NCBI GenBank assembly: GCA_035571835.1
Contig: DATNBU010000001.1
Span: 99,605 to 163,604, forward strand
Length of the DNA stretch: 64,000 nt
Direction: 5' to 3'
From: Candidatus Limnocylindrales bacterium
GTDB lineage: Bacteria > Desulfobacterota > Binatia > UBA1149 > CAITLU01
Position 1 is the stretch's first letter; each line of letters opens with the position of its first letter. Shown here in pieces: positions 1-8,638 of the stretch. The notes under the pieces were generated by a model that was given only the letters and a program-made list of their open reading frames with translations, ran no database searches and was not told where the DNA came from. The position numbers and the translations under genes are program-made.

Positions 1-157
1 GATCCTGCACGTGCAGGCGAATCGCGTCGGCGATCAGCGCGCGAGCTTCCTCCTCCGTCTCCCCTTCCGTGTAGCAGCCCTGAAGCCCGGGGCAGATGGC
101 GAGGTATCGGCCGTCTTCATCGCGCTCGATCACGACGGTGAACTCGTACTCGGTCAT
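1..157 (-). CDS. HicB-family antitoxin-like protein (partial, C-terminus outside window)
   Basis: Reading leftwards from an ATG at 157 gives MTEYEFTVVIERDEDGRYLA followed by ICPGLQGCYTEGET and EEEARALIADAIRLHVQD. This is the beta-strand plus helix of the small HicB-like domain (partially degraded RNase H fold), where the P-x-L-x-G-C-x-T-x-G-x-T run is diagnostic. The gene leaves the window after 52 codons, and such proteins are usually about 70 aa. HicB proteins normally neutralise the mRNA interferase HicA. No HicA gene lies between this start and the tRNA upstream, so the toxin is either beyond the left edge or absent; orphan HicB-like proteins are common. No clear ribosome-binding site is visible. 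Confidence 0.8.
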   Translation of the reverse strand, partial: MTEYEFTVVIERDEDGRYLAICPGLQGCYTEGETEEEARALIADAIRLHVQD

Positions 158-228
158 GAGAGCACCGTAGCAGGAGTCCGAGCAGCGGCACAACCCGCCC
201 CGAGGAAGCTATGACAACGCAGGAATGA

Positions 229-303
229 TGGTGACCCCAACCGGAATCGAACCGGTGTTTTCGACGTGAGAGGCCGACGTCCTAACCGCTAGACGATGGG
301 GCC
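229..303 (-). tRNA. tRNA-Glu (anticodon CTC)
   Basis: The minus strand folds into a full cloverleaf: acceptor GGCCCCA with TGGGGTC, D arm starting GTCTAGCGG, anticodon stem TCGGC/GTCGA with loop CTCTCAC (anticodon CTC, reads GAG), T arm ACCGG-TTCGATT-CCGGT, discriminator A and an encoded CCA. The one G-T pair in the acceptor stem and one in the anticodon stem are acceptable. A promoter-like sequence sits just upstream. Confidence 0.95.
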
Positions 304-317
304 GCGGTGAGCAGAGG

Positions 318-346
318 CTTCTAGATGGCGCTGCGCCGAGGGTCAA
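318..346 (-). promoter_or_regulatory. Predicted sigma70 promoter of tRNA-Glu
   Basis: On the minus strand TTGACC (346-341) and TAGAAG (323-318) are separated by exactly 17 bases and end 14 bases before the tRNA 5' end. Spacing and position fit a vegetative promoter. The -10 box is only a moderate match. Confidence 0.55.
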
Positions 347-366
347 CCTGACGCGGTCGCCGTCAT

Positions 367-1509
367 CTACCTCCCGAGAATCTGCCGCGCGATGATTTCC
401 TTCATGATCTCCGACGATCCCGCGAGAATCCGGTTGATGCGCTCGTCCTGGTACATGCGGCAGATCGGATACTCGTCCATGTAGCCGGCCCCGCCGTGGA
501 GTTGCAGGCACACATCGACGGTGCGGCCGGCAAGCTCGCTCGAGTACAGCTTGATGCGCGCCGCGTCTTCGGACGTGAGCTGACCTTCGTTGTGCACCTG
601 AACGGCGCGATCGACGTACGTCTGCGCGATATCGATCTCGGCATCGAGCTCGGCGAGCTTGAATCGCGTGTTCTGGAACTTGCTGAGCGGCTTTCCGAAA
701 ACCTTGCGCTGGCTGACGAAGTCCTTGGTTACATGCATCGCCATCTGCGCGCCGACGACGTTCCCGACCGCCGCGATCAGGCGCTCTTCGGCCAGTCCCT
801 GCATCAGCATCAAGAATCCGCCTTCGGGCGGACCAAGCACGTGCTCGGCCGGAATGCGTACATTCTCGAAGAACAGCTCGGCTGTGTCCTGCGCCTTCAT
901 TCCCATCTTGGCAAGATTGCGGCCGCGCTCGAAGCCCGGCATTCCGCGCTCGACGAGAAACAGTCCCATCGCGTGCGTCGCATTCGGATCGGTTTTGGCG
1001 GCGACGATGACGACATCCGAAAGTATGCCGTTCGAGATGTAGGTCTTCTGCCCGTTGAGGATCCAGTCGTCGCCGTCACGAACCGCAGTTGCTTTCATGC
1101 CGGCAAGGTCGCTCCCGGCATCCGGTTCGGTCATCGCGATCGCCAGGATCGACTCACCGGTAGCGAAGCGCGGCAGGAAGCGCGCCTTCTGCTCTTCGGT
1201 CCCGAAGTTGCCTATGTACGGCGCGACGAGCCGGCTGTGCAGCGTGCTGAAGAAGCACGGATCGCCGTACCACGCGTTCTCCTCGATCAGGATCTGCTCG
1301 TAACGGAAATCCGGAAGCCCGAGGCCGCCGTATTTCTCATCGGCCCAGATCAGCAGCAGCCCGGCCTGACCGGCCTTCTCGAACGCCTCGCGGTCGACGA
1401 TGCCGGCCTCGCGCCAGCGCTCGCTGTGCGGCCGTATCTCGCGCTTGAAGAACTCGCGCGCGGACTGACGGAACATTTCCTGCTCTTCGGTAAACGGTAG
1501 GCGCTGCAT
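367..1509 (-). CDS. Acyl-CoA dehydrogenase
   Basis: 380-aa FAD flavoenzyme that oxidises acyl-CoA to the trans-2-enoyl-CoA and passes electrons to ETF. The order is N-terminal helical domain, a beta domain with AMTEPDAGSDLAGM (flavin binding) and the C-terminal helical bundle ending HGGAGYMDEYPICRMYQDER. The position that carries Glu in medium-chain enzymes reads ILAGSSEI here, while LAEERL near residue 240 supplies the Glu, as in long-chain and isovaleryl-CoA dehydrogenases. The start at 1509 is chosen over an upstream in-frame ATG (1578) because AGAGGGG lies 4-5 bases before it and the family homology begins at MQRLPFTEEQ. It stands alone, so its chain-length specificity is unknown. Confidence 0.93.
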   Translation of the reverse strand: MQRLPFTEEQEMFRQSAREFFKREIRPHSERWREAGIVDREAFEKAGQAGLLLIWADEKYGGLGLPDFRYEQILIEENAWYGDPCFFSTLHSRLVAPYIGNFGTEEQKARFLPRFATGESILAIAMTEPDAGSDLAGMKATAVRDGDDWILNGQKTYISNGILSDVVIVAAKTDPNATHAMGLFLVERGMPGFERGRNLAKMGMKAQDTAELFFENVRIPAEHVLGPPEGGFLMLMQGLAEERLIAAVGNVVGAQMAMHVTKDFVSQRKVFGKPLSKFQNTRFKLAELDAEIDIAQTYVDRAVQVHNEGQLTSEDAARIKLYSSELAGRTVDVCLQLHGGAGYMDEYPICRMYQDERINRILAGSSEIMKEIIARQILGR

Positions 1510-1677
1510 GGTCCCCTCTGTGGTCGTCGCCGGCTGTCCGTGACGACGGCCGGGCCGTGTAGCACGATCTTGCAACAAATGCGCAACGCGGCCCCAGGAG
1601 GTGCAGCGAAAGACATGGAGGAAAGAAGGCAGCGAAAGGTCCAGCGAAGGACGGGAGCTTCGCGATCACCGGATCCG

Positions 1678-3159
1678 CTACTGGATGTACCCGAGCGACC
1701 TCAGCTGCTCGAGCCGTTCGTCCTCGCCGGGTGTTTCAGTCTCCGGCAGGTTGCGGGTCTTCGCCCAGCCTTTCGGCGTGTGCGTCGGCACGGTGCGGAT
1801 CGGATGCCGCGCGAGGAACTCGGCGGTGATCAGCGACGTCAGCGCCCTGCCCTTCATGTCGCTCGCGACCTCGATGCCGAGCAGCGCGAGCACCGTCGGA
1901 GCAACGTCGAAGACCGATCCGAGCGAATCGAGGTCCTTCTCGCGAACCGATTGCGGCGAGCCTGCCGACTTCGCCCGCGCGATGTCCGGCCCCGCGATCA
2001 CGAGCAGCGCTTCGCTCTGACCGTGTACGCCGGTGCGCAAAGGCTTGTCGGGACTTTCCGCAAAATCGCGCTTGCGGTTGCCCGCTCCCATCCCGTGGTC
2101 GCTCATGATGATCACGTTCGCGTCCGGCGGAGCGCTCGCGAGAATCTTGCCGATGCGCTGGTCCGTGTACCGGTAGTAGTCCCTCAGGATCGATCCGTAC
2201 GCCGCCACGCTCTCGGCAGATGGCGGATGCTTGTAATCGTCCGGGTACGCCCAGCGCCAGAAGCGATGCCCAAGCACGTCGGTTCCACCGAAGTACAGCA
2301 TCAGAAGATCGGGGTTCGGCTCGCGGCGAAGCGTTTCTTCGGCGACGCGTTCGTAGATTGCATCCGCGCGGATTGCCCATCGGCTCTGCTTCCATAGCGG
2401 CGTCACGGCGGGATCGTCGTCGGGAGGAATTTTCGGGACGATACCCCGCACGATGTCGTCGAAATGCTTCTCCACGTCCGCGGCCATCGCGAGGATCGGC
2501 CCGTTGAGCTCGGGCGGATGAATCTGATGATCGAGCCCCTGCACGAGCTGGCCCTTGAGGATGCCGTCGGCTTCGCGCACGAGCTGCATCGACGTGTTGG
2601 CCTGGGCGACCATGATCCCGCGGATCGGCTCGACCGGATACGTCATCCACCATCCGATGAGCTGCGACGTGAGGCCGTGATCGGTGGCGATGTTCCAGAG
2701 CGCCTTGGTCCTCCGGTCCCGGTTCGTGAACAGCTTGTTCTTCGAGTGGATGAAGCCGCGGATGCCGTGCTCCGACGGCGCAACTCCGGTCGCGACCGAC
2801 GTCCAGATGGCCGGCGACATGCTCGGATGCAGCGTCGTCAGCCGCCCGTAGCTTCCTCGCGACATCTGCTGCGCGAGATTCGGCATCTCTCCCTTGCGGA
2901 TCAGCTCGAGCACGAGCCTCCATTCGAGCCCGTCGATGCCGAGCACGACGACCGGCCGCGGCTCGTGCCGCCCGGCCGGCGTGCAGGAGCCGACGCCGGC
3001 GACAACGACCATAAGGATCACCTTCGCGACGGCAGAGCCCCACGACCACGAACGGCGAGCGGAGCACGATCCGCACGCGCTCCACCAAAAGCGGCGAGCG
3101 GAGCGCGGTCGCACAGGATCGCGGCTGGAGAGATGCGTGTTCAACGTGTAGGGATTCAT
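1678..3159 (-). CDS. Alkaline-phosphatase-superfamily phosphodiesterase, probably exported
   Basis: Member of the type I phosphodiesterase/nucleotide pyrophosphatase family. Visible metal and nucleophile motifs are VVVLGIDGLEW (Asp), PAIWTSVATG (Thr nucleophile), FGGTDVLGHRF (Asp/His), IMSDHGMGAG (Asp/His) and TGVHG (His). It ends LRSLGYIQ, a tail common in this family. A hydrophobic stretch, VILMVVVAGVGSC, precedes the domain and could be a lipoprotein signal with Cys as the lipidated residue. The start is uncertain: the ATG at 3159 lies only 41 bases from the divergent gene and gives an unusually long, Arg/Trp/Ser-rich leader, whereas a GTG at 3021 gives a leader that is too short and uncharged. 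The substrate is unknown. Confidence 0.8.
   Translation of the reverse strand: MNPYTLNTHLSSRDPVRPRSARRFWWSACGSCSARRSWSWGSAVAKVILMVVVAGVGSCTPAGRHEPRPVVVLGIDGLEWRLVLELIRKGEMPNLAQQMSRGSYGRLTTLHPSMSPAIWTSVATGVAPSEHGIRGFIHSKNKLFTNRDRRTKALWNIATDHGLTSQLIGWWMTYPVEPIRGIMVAQANTSMQLVREADGILKGQLVQGLDHQIHPPELNGPILAMAADVEKHFDDIVRGIVPKIPPDDDPAVTPLWKQSRWAIRADAIYERVAEETLRREPNPDLLMLYFGGTDVLGHRFWRWAYPDDYKHPPSAESVAAYGSILRDYYRYTDQRIGKILASAPPDANVIIMSDHGMGAGNRKRDFAESPDKPLRTGVHGQSEALLVIAGPDIARAKSAGSPQSVREKDLDSLGSVFDVAPTVLALLGIEVASDMKGRALTSLITAEFLARHPIRTVPTHTPKGWAKTRNLPETETPGEDERLEQLRSLGYIQ
3053..3104. repeat. 13-bp direct repeat near divergent starts
   Basis: cggcgagcggagc occurs at 3053-3065 and again at 3092-3104, 39 bases apart. 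The pair falls in the doubtful N-terminal part of the phosphodiesterase frame and upstream of the plus-strand gene at 3201. It may be regulatory sequence rather than coding sequence. Confidence 0.4.
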
Positions 3160-3200
3160 ACCGGTCTGCGGCGTCCGTTCCAGCGGCCGCGGAGAACAAC

Positions 3201-4754
3201 GTGTCGAGCAACCGTATTCGAACAGGCCTGCGCTCGGCAGATTTCTGGTACCCGGTCTTTTTCTTCGCGATCGGCATCCTCGCCTGCTGGAAGCTCAATC
3301 CGGGTCGGGCTCCGATCCAGCAGGACGATCAGGTCTACTTCTACATCTCCGAGCGTGCCGCCTCGGGGATTGCGCCGCACATCTCGGAGTTCGACCCGAA
3401 GAACGCGCTCAGCATGATGGTGAACGCGGTGTTCATCTGGTTCGGACGGCACATCGGAGCCGACGACCTGATGGCGGCGCGAACCGCCTCGATTCTCGCG
3501 GTCGGGTTCTGCAGCGCGCTGCTCTGGATCTGCGCACGCCGGATCGGCGGGACCCGGGCAATGGCCCACATGGCCGCGGTGTTTCCGCTGCTCTTCGTCG
3601 ATTTCCTTACGCTCGCCGTTGCCGGCGCGCAGCCGAAGATCTTCCTCGTGCTTGCAATCCTGGTCTGGCTCTACGCGGCGACGACGCGGCGACCGTTCTT
3701 TCTCGGAGCGGCCGCGACGTGCTGTTTTCTCGTCTGGCAGCCGGCGCTGCTGATGGTCGCGATCTCGCCGGTTGCCATGTTTGCCGCAGGCGAGCGGCGT
3801 GTCGCAAACCTCGCGCGCGTCATCGCCGGAATTCTGGTTCCGATGATCTTCTATGAGGCCTATTTCTGGTGGCACGGCGCGCTCGACGAGCAGATCTACC
3901 AGAGCCTCGTGTTCGCGGCCGTGCACCACAAATCCCGGCCGAATCCTGCTTGGGTCTTCCGCAGTCTGTTTGGCCTCGGCGATTCCAATCCGGTGCGCCA
4001 GCTCGGGCTGTTCGTATTCTGCTTTGCACTGTTCGCTGCGCCGGTGGCGCTCGTGGCCATGCGACGTCGCGCGTGGACCTGGCTCGCAGGTCGTTACGAC
4101 AGGATCTGCCTCATCCTTGGAGCGTATGCGACGACCGGGTTCTGTTTCATCGACTACCAGGGTTATCCGGACCGGTACTTCGTGCTGCCGTTCATCGCGA
4201 TCGTCAGTGCGATCGTCGCCGGCGCGGTGCTGTCTTGGGCCGTCGGGCAGTGGTCGTCAAGAATTCCTTTGCGCGCGCCGGCCGCGATGCCGGCGTCGCT
4301 GGCGAAACACGCCGTCCCGATCGTGATCGTCATGGCAATGCTGCTCGCGATACCCTTCAAGCCGTACGAGAGGCGAAGCCTCCAGGACCAGCGTAAAGCT
4401 GCAGCGTACGTCGGCGACCTTCTTCGCCGTCACAAGACGGTCTATGTGGTGAGCGCCCTGCATCTGCTGGCGATGAACCGCACCAGCAACTTCAACTACT
4501 ACGGCTTCTATCCGGTACGCATTCGCGCGTATCTCGCCGAACGTGTGAAAAAAGAAGGCCCGCTGCTGCCGCTGAGGGACGGCCGCCTTCCGGACGTGCT
4601 GCTGCAGTCGCGGATGGAGTTCGGTCCGAACCGGCGCTGGATCGAGCGCTACTACCGCCCGGAGAAAGCCTCGGTGCTGCGCAGGCAGAACATCTCGATG
4701 ATGGTTCTGCGCGACGACGTAAGCCCTCCGCCGGCGACGGCAAAAGCGTTCTGA
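3201..4754 (+). CDS. Polytopic membrane protein, GT-C glycosyltransferase-like
   Basis: 517 aa with an N-terminal membrane segment (FWYPVFFFAIGILACW), then a luminal-type loop with an acidic pair in PIQQDDQVYFYI, and about ten further hydrophobic segments before a soluble C-terminal tail of roughly 110 residues. The acidic motif after the first helix and the multi-pass topology resemble GT-C enzymes that use polyprenyl-phosphate sugars. No specific family can be named. The GTG start at 3201 is preceded by GGAG at an 8-base spacing. It is divergent from the phosphodiesterase and upstream of aconitase, with no obvious functional partner. Confidence 0.6.
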   Translation: MSSNRIRTGLRSADFWYPVFFFAIGILACWKLNPGRAPIQQDDQVYFYISERAASGIAPHISEFDPKNALSMMVNAVFIWFGRHIGADDLMAARTASILAVGFCSALLWICARRIGGTRAMAHMAAVFPLLFVDFLTLAVAGAQPKIFLVLAILVWLYAATTRRPFFLGAAATCCFLVWQPALLMVAISPVAMFAAGERRVANLARVIAGILVPMIFYEAYFWWHGALDEQIYQSLVFAAVHHKSRPNPAWVFRSLFGLGDSNPVRQLGLFVFCFALFAAPVALVAMRRRAWTWLAGRYDRICLILGAYATTGFCFIDYQGYPDRYFVLPFIAIVSAIVAGAVLSWAVGQWSSRIPLRAPAAMPASLAKHAVPIVIVMAMLLAIPFKPYERRSLQDQRKAAAYVGDLLRRHKTVYVVSALHLLAMNRTSNFNYYGFYPVRIRAYLAERVKKEGPLLPLRDGRLPDVLLQSRMEFGPNRRWIERYYRPEKASVLRRQNISMMVLRDDVSPPPATAKAF

Positions 4755-4858
4755 CGCTCACCCCGCGATTCCGCCCGCCAGCCGGCTCGGGTCGCCGGAG
4801 CGACTGACAACCCGATCGGTTCGTGCGATATCGCGAACATCCCACCAAGGAGCGCACG

Positions 4859-7123
4859 ATGGCGACGATCGAAAGCAGCCCCGAGTTTGTGATCCAGGCC
4901 TACAAGAAGATGCACGAGCGTCTCGCCGTGGTTCGAAAGCGCGTCGGGAAGCCGCTCACGCTCGCCCAGAAGATCATCCTCGGGCACCTGAGCTCGCCGG
5001 AGACCGCCGAGCTCGAGCGCGGCAAGAGCTACGTCGAGCTGAGGCCGGATCGCGTCGCCATGCAGGATGCGACGGCGCAGATGGCGCTCCTGCAGTTCAT
5101 GCAGGCAGGCAGGCCGTCGGTCGCCGTGCCGACGACCGTGCACTGCGACCATCTGATCCAGGCCCACCACGGCGCCGCCGCCGACACGTCGCAGGCCCGG
5201 ACCGAGAATTCGGAGGTCTACGACTTCCTCGCGTCGGTCTCGGCAAAATACGGGATCGGATTCTGGAAGCCGGGCTCCGGCATCATCCACCAGGTCGTCC
5301 TCGAGAATTACGCGTTCCCGGGCGGGCTCATGATTGGCACCGATTCGCATACGCCGAACGCGGGCGGTCTCGGGATGTGCGCGGCGGGCGTTGGCGGCGC
5401 CGATGCGGTCGACGTCATGGCCGGCTTTCCGTGGGAGGTGCTGCTTCCGCGAACGATCGGGGTCCGGCTGACCGGCAAGCTCAGCGGCTGGGCCGCGCCC
5501 AAGGACATCATCCTCAAGCTTTGCGGGATCCTTACGGTAAAGGGCGGAACCAACAAGATTGTCGAGTACTTCGGGCCCGGAACCTCAAGCATCAGCTGCA
5601 CGGGCAAGGGGACCATCTGCAACATGGGCGCCGAGCTCGGAGCGACCTGCTCGGTGTTCCCGTTCGACGAACGGATGGCGACGTACCTCAAGGCAACCGG
5701 CCGCGCGAAGCTGGCCGAGCTAGCCGCCGCAAACATCGATCTCGTGACCGCCGACCCCGAGACCGCCGAGCGGCCCGCCGACTACTACGACGAGATCGTC
5801 GAGATCGACCTGTCGACCCTCGAGCCGCATCTGGTCGGCCCGCACACGCCGGATCTCGCCCGCCCGCTCTCCGAGGTCGCGGCCGCCGTTCGAAGCGAAG
5901 GCTATCCGGACCAGCTCAGCGCTGCCCTCATCGGGAGCTGCACGAACTCGTCGTACGAGGACATCTCGCGCGTGGCGTCGATCGCTGAGCAGGCGGCAGC
6001 GCACGGTTACAAGGCCAGGGCGTCGCTCCTCGTCAGCCCGGGCAGCGACATGATCTTCGAAACCATCCAGCGCGACGGCCAGATGGCGTCGCTCGAGAAG
6101 GTCGGTGCATCGGTTCTCGCCAACGCGTGCGGGCCGTGCATCGGCCAGTGGAAGCGCGACGACGTTGCCAAGGGCGTCCGGAACTCGATCGTCACGTCGT
6201 TCAACCGCAACTTTCCCGGCCGCAACGACGCCAATCCCGAGACGCTCGCGTTCATCGCGAGCCCGGAGATCACGCTTGCGCTCGGCCTTGCCGGATCGCT
6301 GTCGTTCAATCCGATGAAGGATTCTCTCGGCAGCAACGGCTCGAGCTTCCGCCTGTCTGCTCCTCCGCCGGCTCCCGAAGTTCCGGCCGAAGGATTTGCG
6401 ACCGCGCTCGGCGGCTATCAGCCGCCGGCCGAAGACGGCAGCAAGGTCGAGATCAAGGTGAAGCCGGACAGCCCGCGCCTCGCGCTGCTCGACCCGTTTC
6501 CGAAGCCCGAAGCACCGCAGTACCTGCGCATGCCGCTGCTGCTCAAGACGCAGGGCAAGACGACGACCGACCACATCTCGCCGGCCGGCCCGTGGCTGCG
6601 CTTCCGCGGACACCTCGACAAGATCAGCGACAACATGTTCACCGGCGCGATCCGCGCAGGCACCGGCGAGCGCGGCACCACGCGCAATCCGCTGACCGGC
6701 GAACAGGGCCAGGGCGTGCCGGCCGTTGCACGTGCGCTCAAGGCGGCCGGCCGCAGGTGGATCGTGGTCGGAGACGAGAACTACGGCGAAGGCTCGAGCC
6801 GCGAGCACGCCGCGATGAGCCCGCGCCATCTCGGCTGCGCCGTCGTGCTGACGCGCAGCTTTGCACGCATCCATGAGTCGAACCTCAAGAAGCAGGGCAT
6901 CCTGCCACTGACGTTCGCGAACGCGGCGGACTGGGCGAAGGTGCGCGACGACGACGAGATCTCCGTGCCCGGTGCGCTCGAGATTTCACCGGGCCGTCCG
7001 ACCGACGTCGTGCTGCATCACAAGGACGGCAGCGAAGAGACGATCGCGGCGAACCACTCGTGCAACGCCGAGCAGATCGGCTGGATCCGCGCGGGCGGCG
7101 CGCTCAACCTGCTGCGTCAGTAG
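4859..7123 (+). CDS. acn: Aconitate hydratase
   Basis: 754-aa TCA-cycle enzyme interconverting citrate and isocitrate. The [4Fe-4S] ligands are visible as C361 (GSCTNSSYED) and C424/C427 (NACGPCIGQW). The C-terminal swivel domain carries DENYGEGSSREHAA and RSFARIHESNLKKQG. Length and motifs match the mitochondrial-type aconitase family rather than the longer AcnA/IRP type. The start at 4859 has AAGGAG 7 bases upstream and replaces an in-frame ATG 12 codons earlier. Its stop lies inside the 3' end of convergent gltX (20-base overlap), so the two messages are antisense to each other at their ends. Confidence 0.96.
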   Translation: MATIESSPEFVIQAYKKMHERLAVVRKRVGKPLTLAQKIILGHLSSPETAELERGKSYVELRPDRVAMQDATAQMALLQFMQAGRPSVAVPTTVHCDHLIQAHHGAAADTSQARTENSEVYDFLASVSAKYGIGFWKPGSGIIHQVVLENYAFPGGLMIGTDSHTPNAGGLGMCAAGVGGADAVDVMAGFPWEVLLPRTIGVRLTGKLSGWAAPKDIILKLCGILTVKGGTNKIVEYFGPGTSSISCTGKGTICNMGAELGATCSVFPFDERMATYLKATGRAKLAELAAANIDLVTADPETAERPADYYDEIVEIDLSTLEPHLVGPHTPDLARPLSEVAAAVRSEGYPDQLSAALIGSCTNSSYEDISRVASIAEQAAAHGYKARASLLVSPGSDMIFETIQRDGQMASLEKVGASVLANACGPCIGQWKRDDVAKGVRNSIVTSFNRNFPGRNDANPETLAFIASPEITLALGLAGSLSFNPMKDSLGSNGSSFRLSAPPPAPEVPAEGFATALGGYQPPAEDGSKVEIKVKPDSPRLALLDPFPKPEAPQYLRMPLLLKTQGKTTTDHISPAGPWLRFRGHLDKISDNMFTGAIRAGTGERGTTRNPLTGEQGQGVPAVARALKAAGRRWIVVGDENYGEGSSREHAAMSPRHLGCAVVLTRSFARIHESNLKKQGILPLTFANAADWAKVRDDDEISVPGALEISPGRPTDVVLHHKDGSEETIAANHSCNAEQIGWIRAGGALNLLRQ

Positions 7124-8588
7124 TCGTCGTCTTTGCGGCACCGGCAGGCGCTGCAGCGGCTGCAGCGGGCCGCAGCCGCAGCACACCGGTCGCCGCGCCG
7201 TCGCACGCCTCCCGGATGCGGGCCACGACGCGGTCGCGGCCGAGCACGTGGCAAAGCTCGAAAATCCCCGGGCTCGCCGTGCCGCCCGTCAGCGCGACGC
7301 GCAGCGGCTGGGCAATCGCGCCGAGCTTGATCCCCTCGCCTTCGCAGAACGCCCGCAGCTCGTTTTCGATCTGCGGCAGCGTCCAGTCGTCCATCGCTTG
7401 GAGCTCGAGCACGAGCTCCAAGAGCCGGCGGCGGTCGCCTTCCGCGAGATGCTTCTCGACAGCAGCCGGATCGTATTCGACCGAGACGCGCACCAGCGGT
7501 CCCATCGCGGCCGCAAGCTCGACGAGCGTGCGCGCGCGCTCGCGCACCAATGCCACACCGGATTCGAGGAAATGATCGCCGAGCGTCCGCAGCCAGTCGT
7601 CCGGCAGGAACGGCTTTACCGCGGCGGCCAGCTGCGCAGCGGTACACAATTTCATGTGCTGGGCATTGACCCATTCGAACTTTTCCATGTCCCACGCGGC
7701 CGCGGCCTTGTGGATCGCCGACGGATCGAATGCATCGACGAGCTCGGGAATCGTGAAGATCTCCTGATCGCCGTGCGACCAGCCGAGCCTCGCAAGATAG
7801 TTGAGCGTGGCTTCGGGCAGGAACCCGAGATCGCGGTAGGCCAGCAGTGAAGTCGCCCCGTGCCGTTTCGACAGCCGGCTTCGGTCCTGCCCGACGATCA
7901 GCGGCATGTGACCGTAGACCGGAGGCTCCTCGTCGAGCGCCAGGAAGATCTGCACCTGGCGCGGCGTGTTGGTGATGTGGTCTTCGCCGCGCAGCACGTG
8001 CGTGATCTCCATGTCGATGTCGTCGGCGACGTTGACCAGGTGGAACACCGGCGAGCCGTCCGAGCGAACCAGCACGAAGTCGTCGAGCTCGCTGTTCTCG
8101 AACGTGATGTCGCCGCGGATCACGTCCTTCACGACGGTCTGGCCGCCGAGCGGAACCGCAAGGCGCACGACTGCGGTCTCGCCTTCGGCCGGCTTGCGGC
8201 CAAGGTCGCGGCAGCGGCGGTCGTAGCCGAACGGCTTTCCTTCTTCCTGGGCTTTCCTCCGGCGCTCTTCGAGATCGGCTGCCGAACAGAAGCACCAGTA
8301 CGCGTGCCCGCTCTTGAGCAACCGGCCGACGACGTCGCGGTAATAGTCGCTGCGCTTCGACTGGAAGATTGGCCCTTCGTCCCACGAAAGGCCGAGCCAT
8401 TTCAGTCCTTCCAGAATTGCCTGAGTGTACTCGTCGGTCGAGCGTTCACGGTCGGTGTCTTCGATCCGCAGCACGAAGCTTCCGCTGTGATGGCGAGAGA
8501 ACAGCCAGTTGAAAAGCGCCGTGCGCGCGCCGCCTATGTGAAGGTGGCCGGTCGGGCTCGGTGCAAAGCGCGTACGGATTTCCGACAT
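7104..8588 (-). CDS. gltX: Glutamate--tRNA ligase
   Basis: 494-aa class I aminoacyl-tRNA synthetase that charges tRNA-Glu. The N-terminal Rossmann domain has the HIGH signature as PSPTGHLHIGGART and the KMSKS loop as LSKRHGATS near residue 240; the helical anticodon-binding domain follows. The C-terminus ends in an Ala/Thr-rich tail of about 20 residues of low complexity, which lies over the convergent acn 3' end. It is 50 bases downstream of ispF on the same strand and is probably co-transcribed with it. Only one gltX is visible, so whether it is discriminating or also charges tRNA-Gln cannot be told here. Confidence 0.96.
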   Translation of the reverse strand: MSEIRTRFAPSPTGHLHIGGARTALFNWLFSRHHSGSFVLRIEDTDRERSTDEYTQAILEGLKWLGLSWDEGPIFQSKRSDYYRDVVGRLLKSGHAYWCFCSAADLEERRRKAQEEGKPFGYDRRCRDLGRKPAEGETAVVRLAVPLGGQTVVKDVIRGDITFENSELDDFVLVRSDGSPVFHLVNVADDIDMEITHVLRGEDHITNTPRQVQIFLALDEEPPVYGHMPLIVGQDRSRLSKRHGATSLLAYRDLGFLPEATLNYLARLGWSHGDQEIFTIPELVDAFDPSAIHKAAAAWDMEKFEWVNAQHMKLCTAAQLAAAVKPFLPDDWLRTLGDHFLESGVALVRERARTLVELAAAMGPLVRVSVEYDPAAVEKHLAEGDRRRLLELVLELQAMDDWTLPQIENELRAFCEGEGIKLGAIAQPLRVALTGGTASPGIFELCHVLGRDRVVARIREACDGAATGVLRLRPAAAAAAPAGAAKTTTTDAAG

Positions 8589-8638
8589 GCGGCGGAATCA
8601 ACCACGCTCGATAGCGCAAGGCAACGAAGTGCGAGCGC

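Noticed and set aside
11..214. 67-codon plus-strand open frame
   Set aside because: It is antisense to the HicB-like gene, whose translation matches a known domain.
5720..6874. 384-codon minus-strand open frame inside aconitase
   Set aside because: Arg/Ala/Asp-rich composition typical of antisense frames in GC-rich genes; no domain, no ribosome site.
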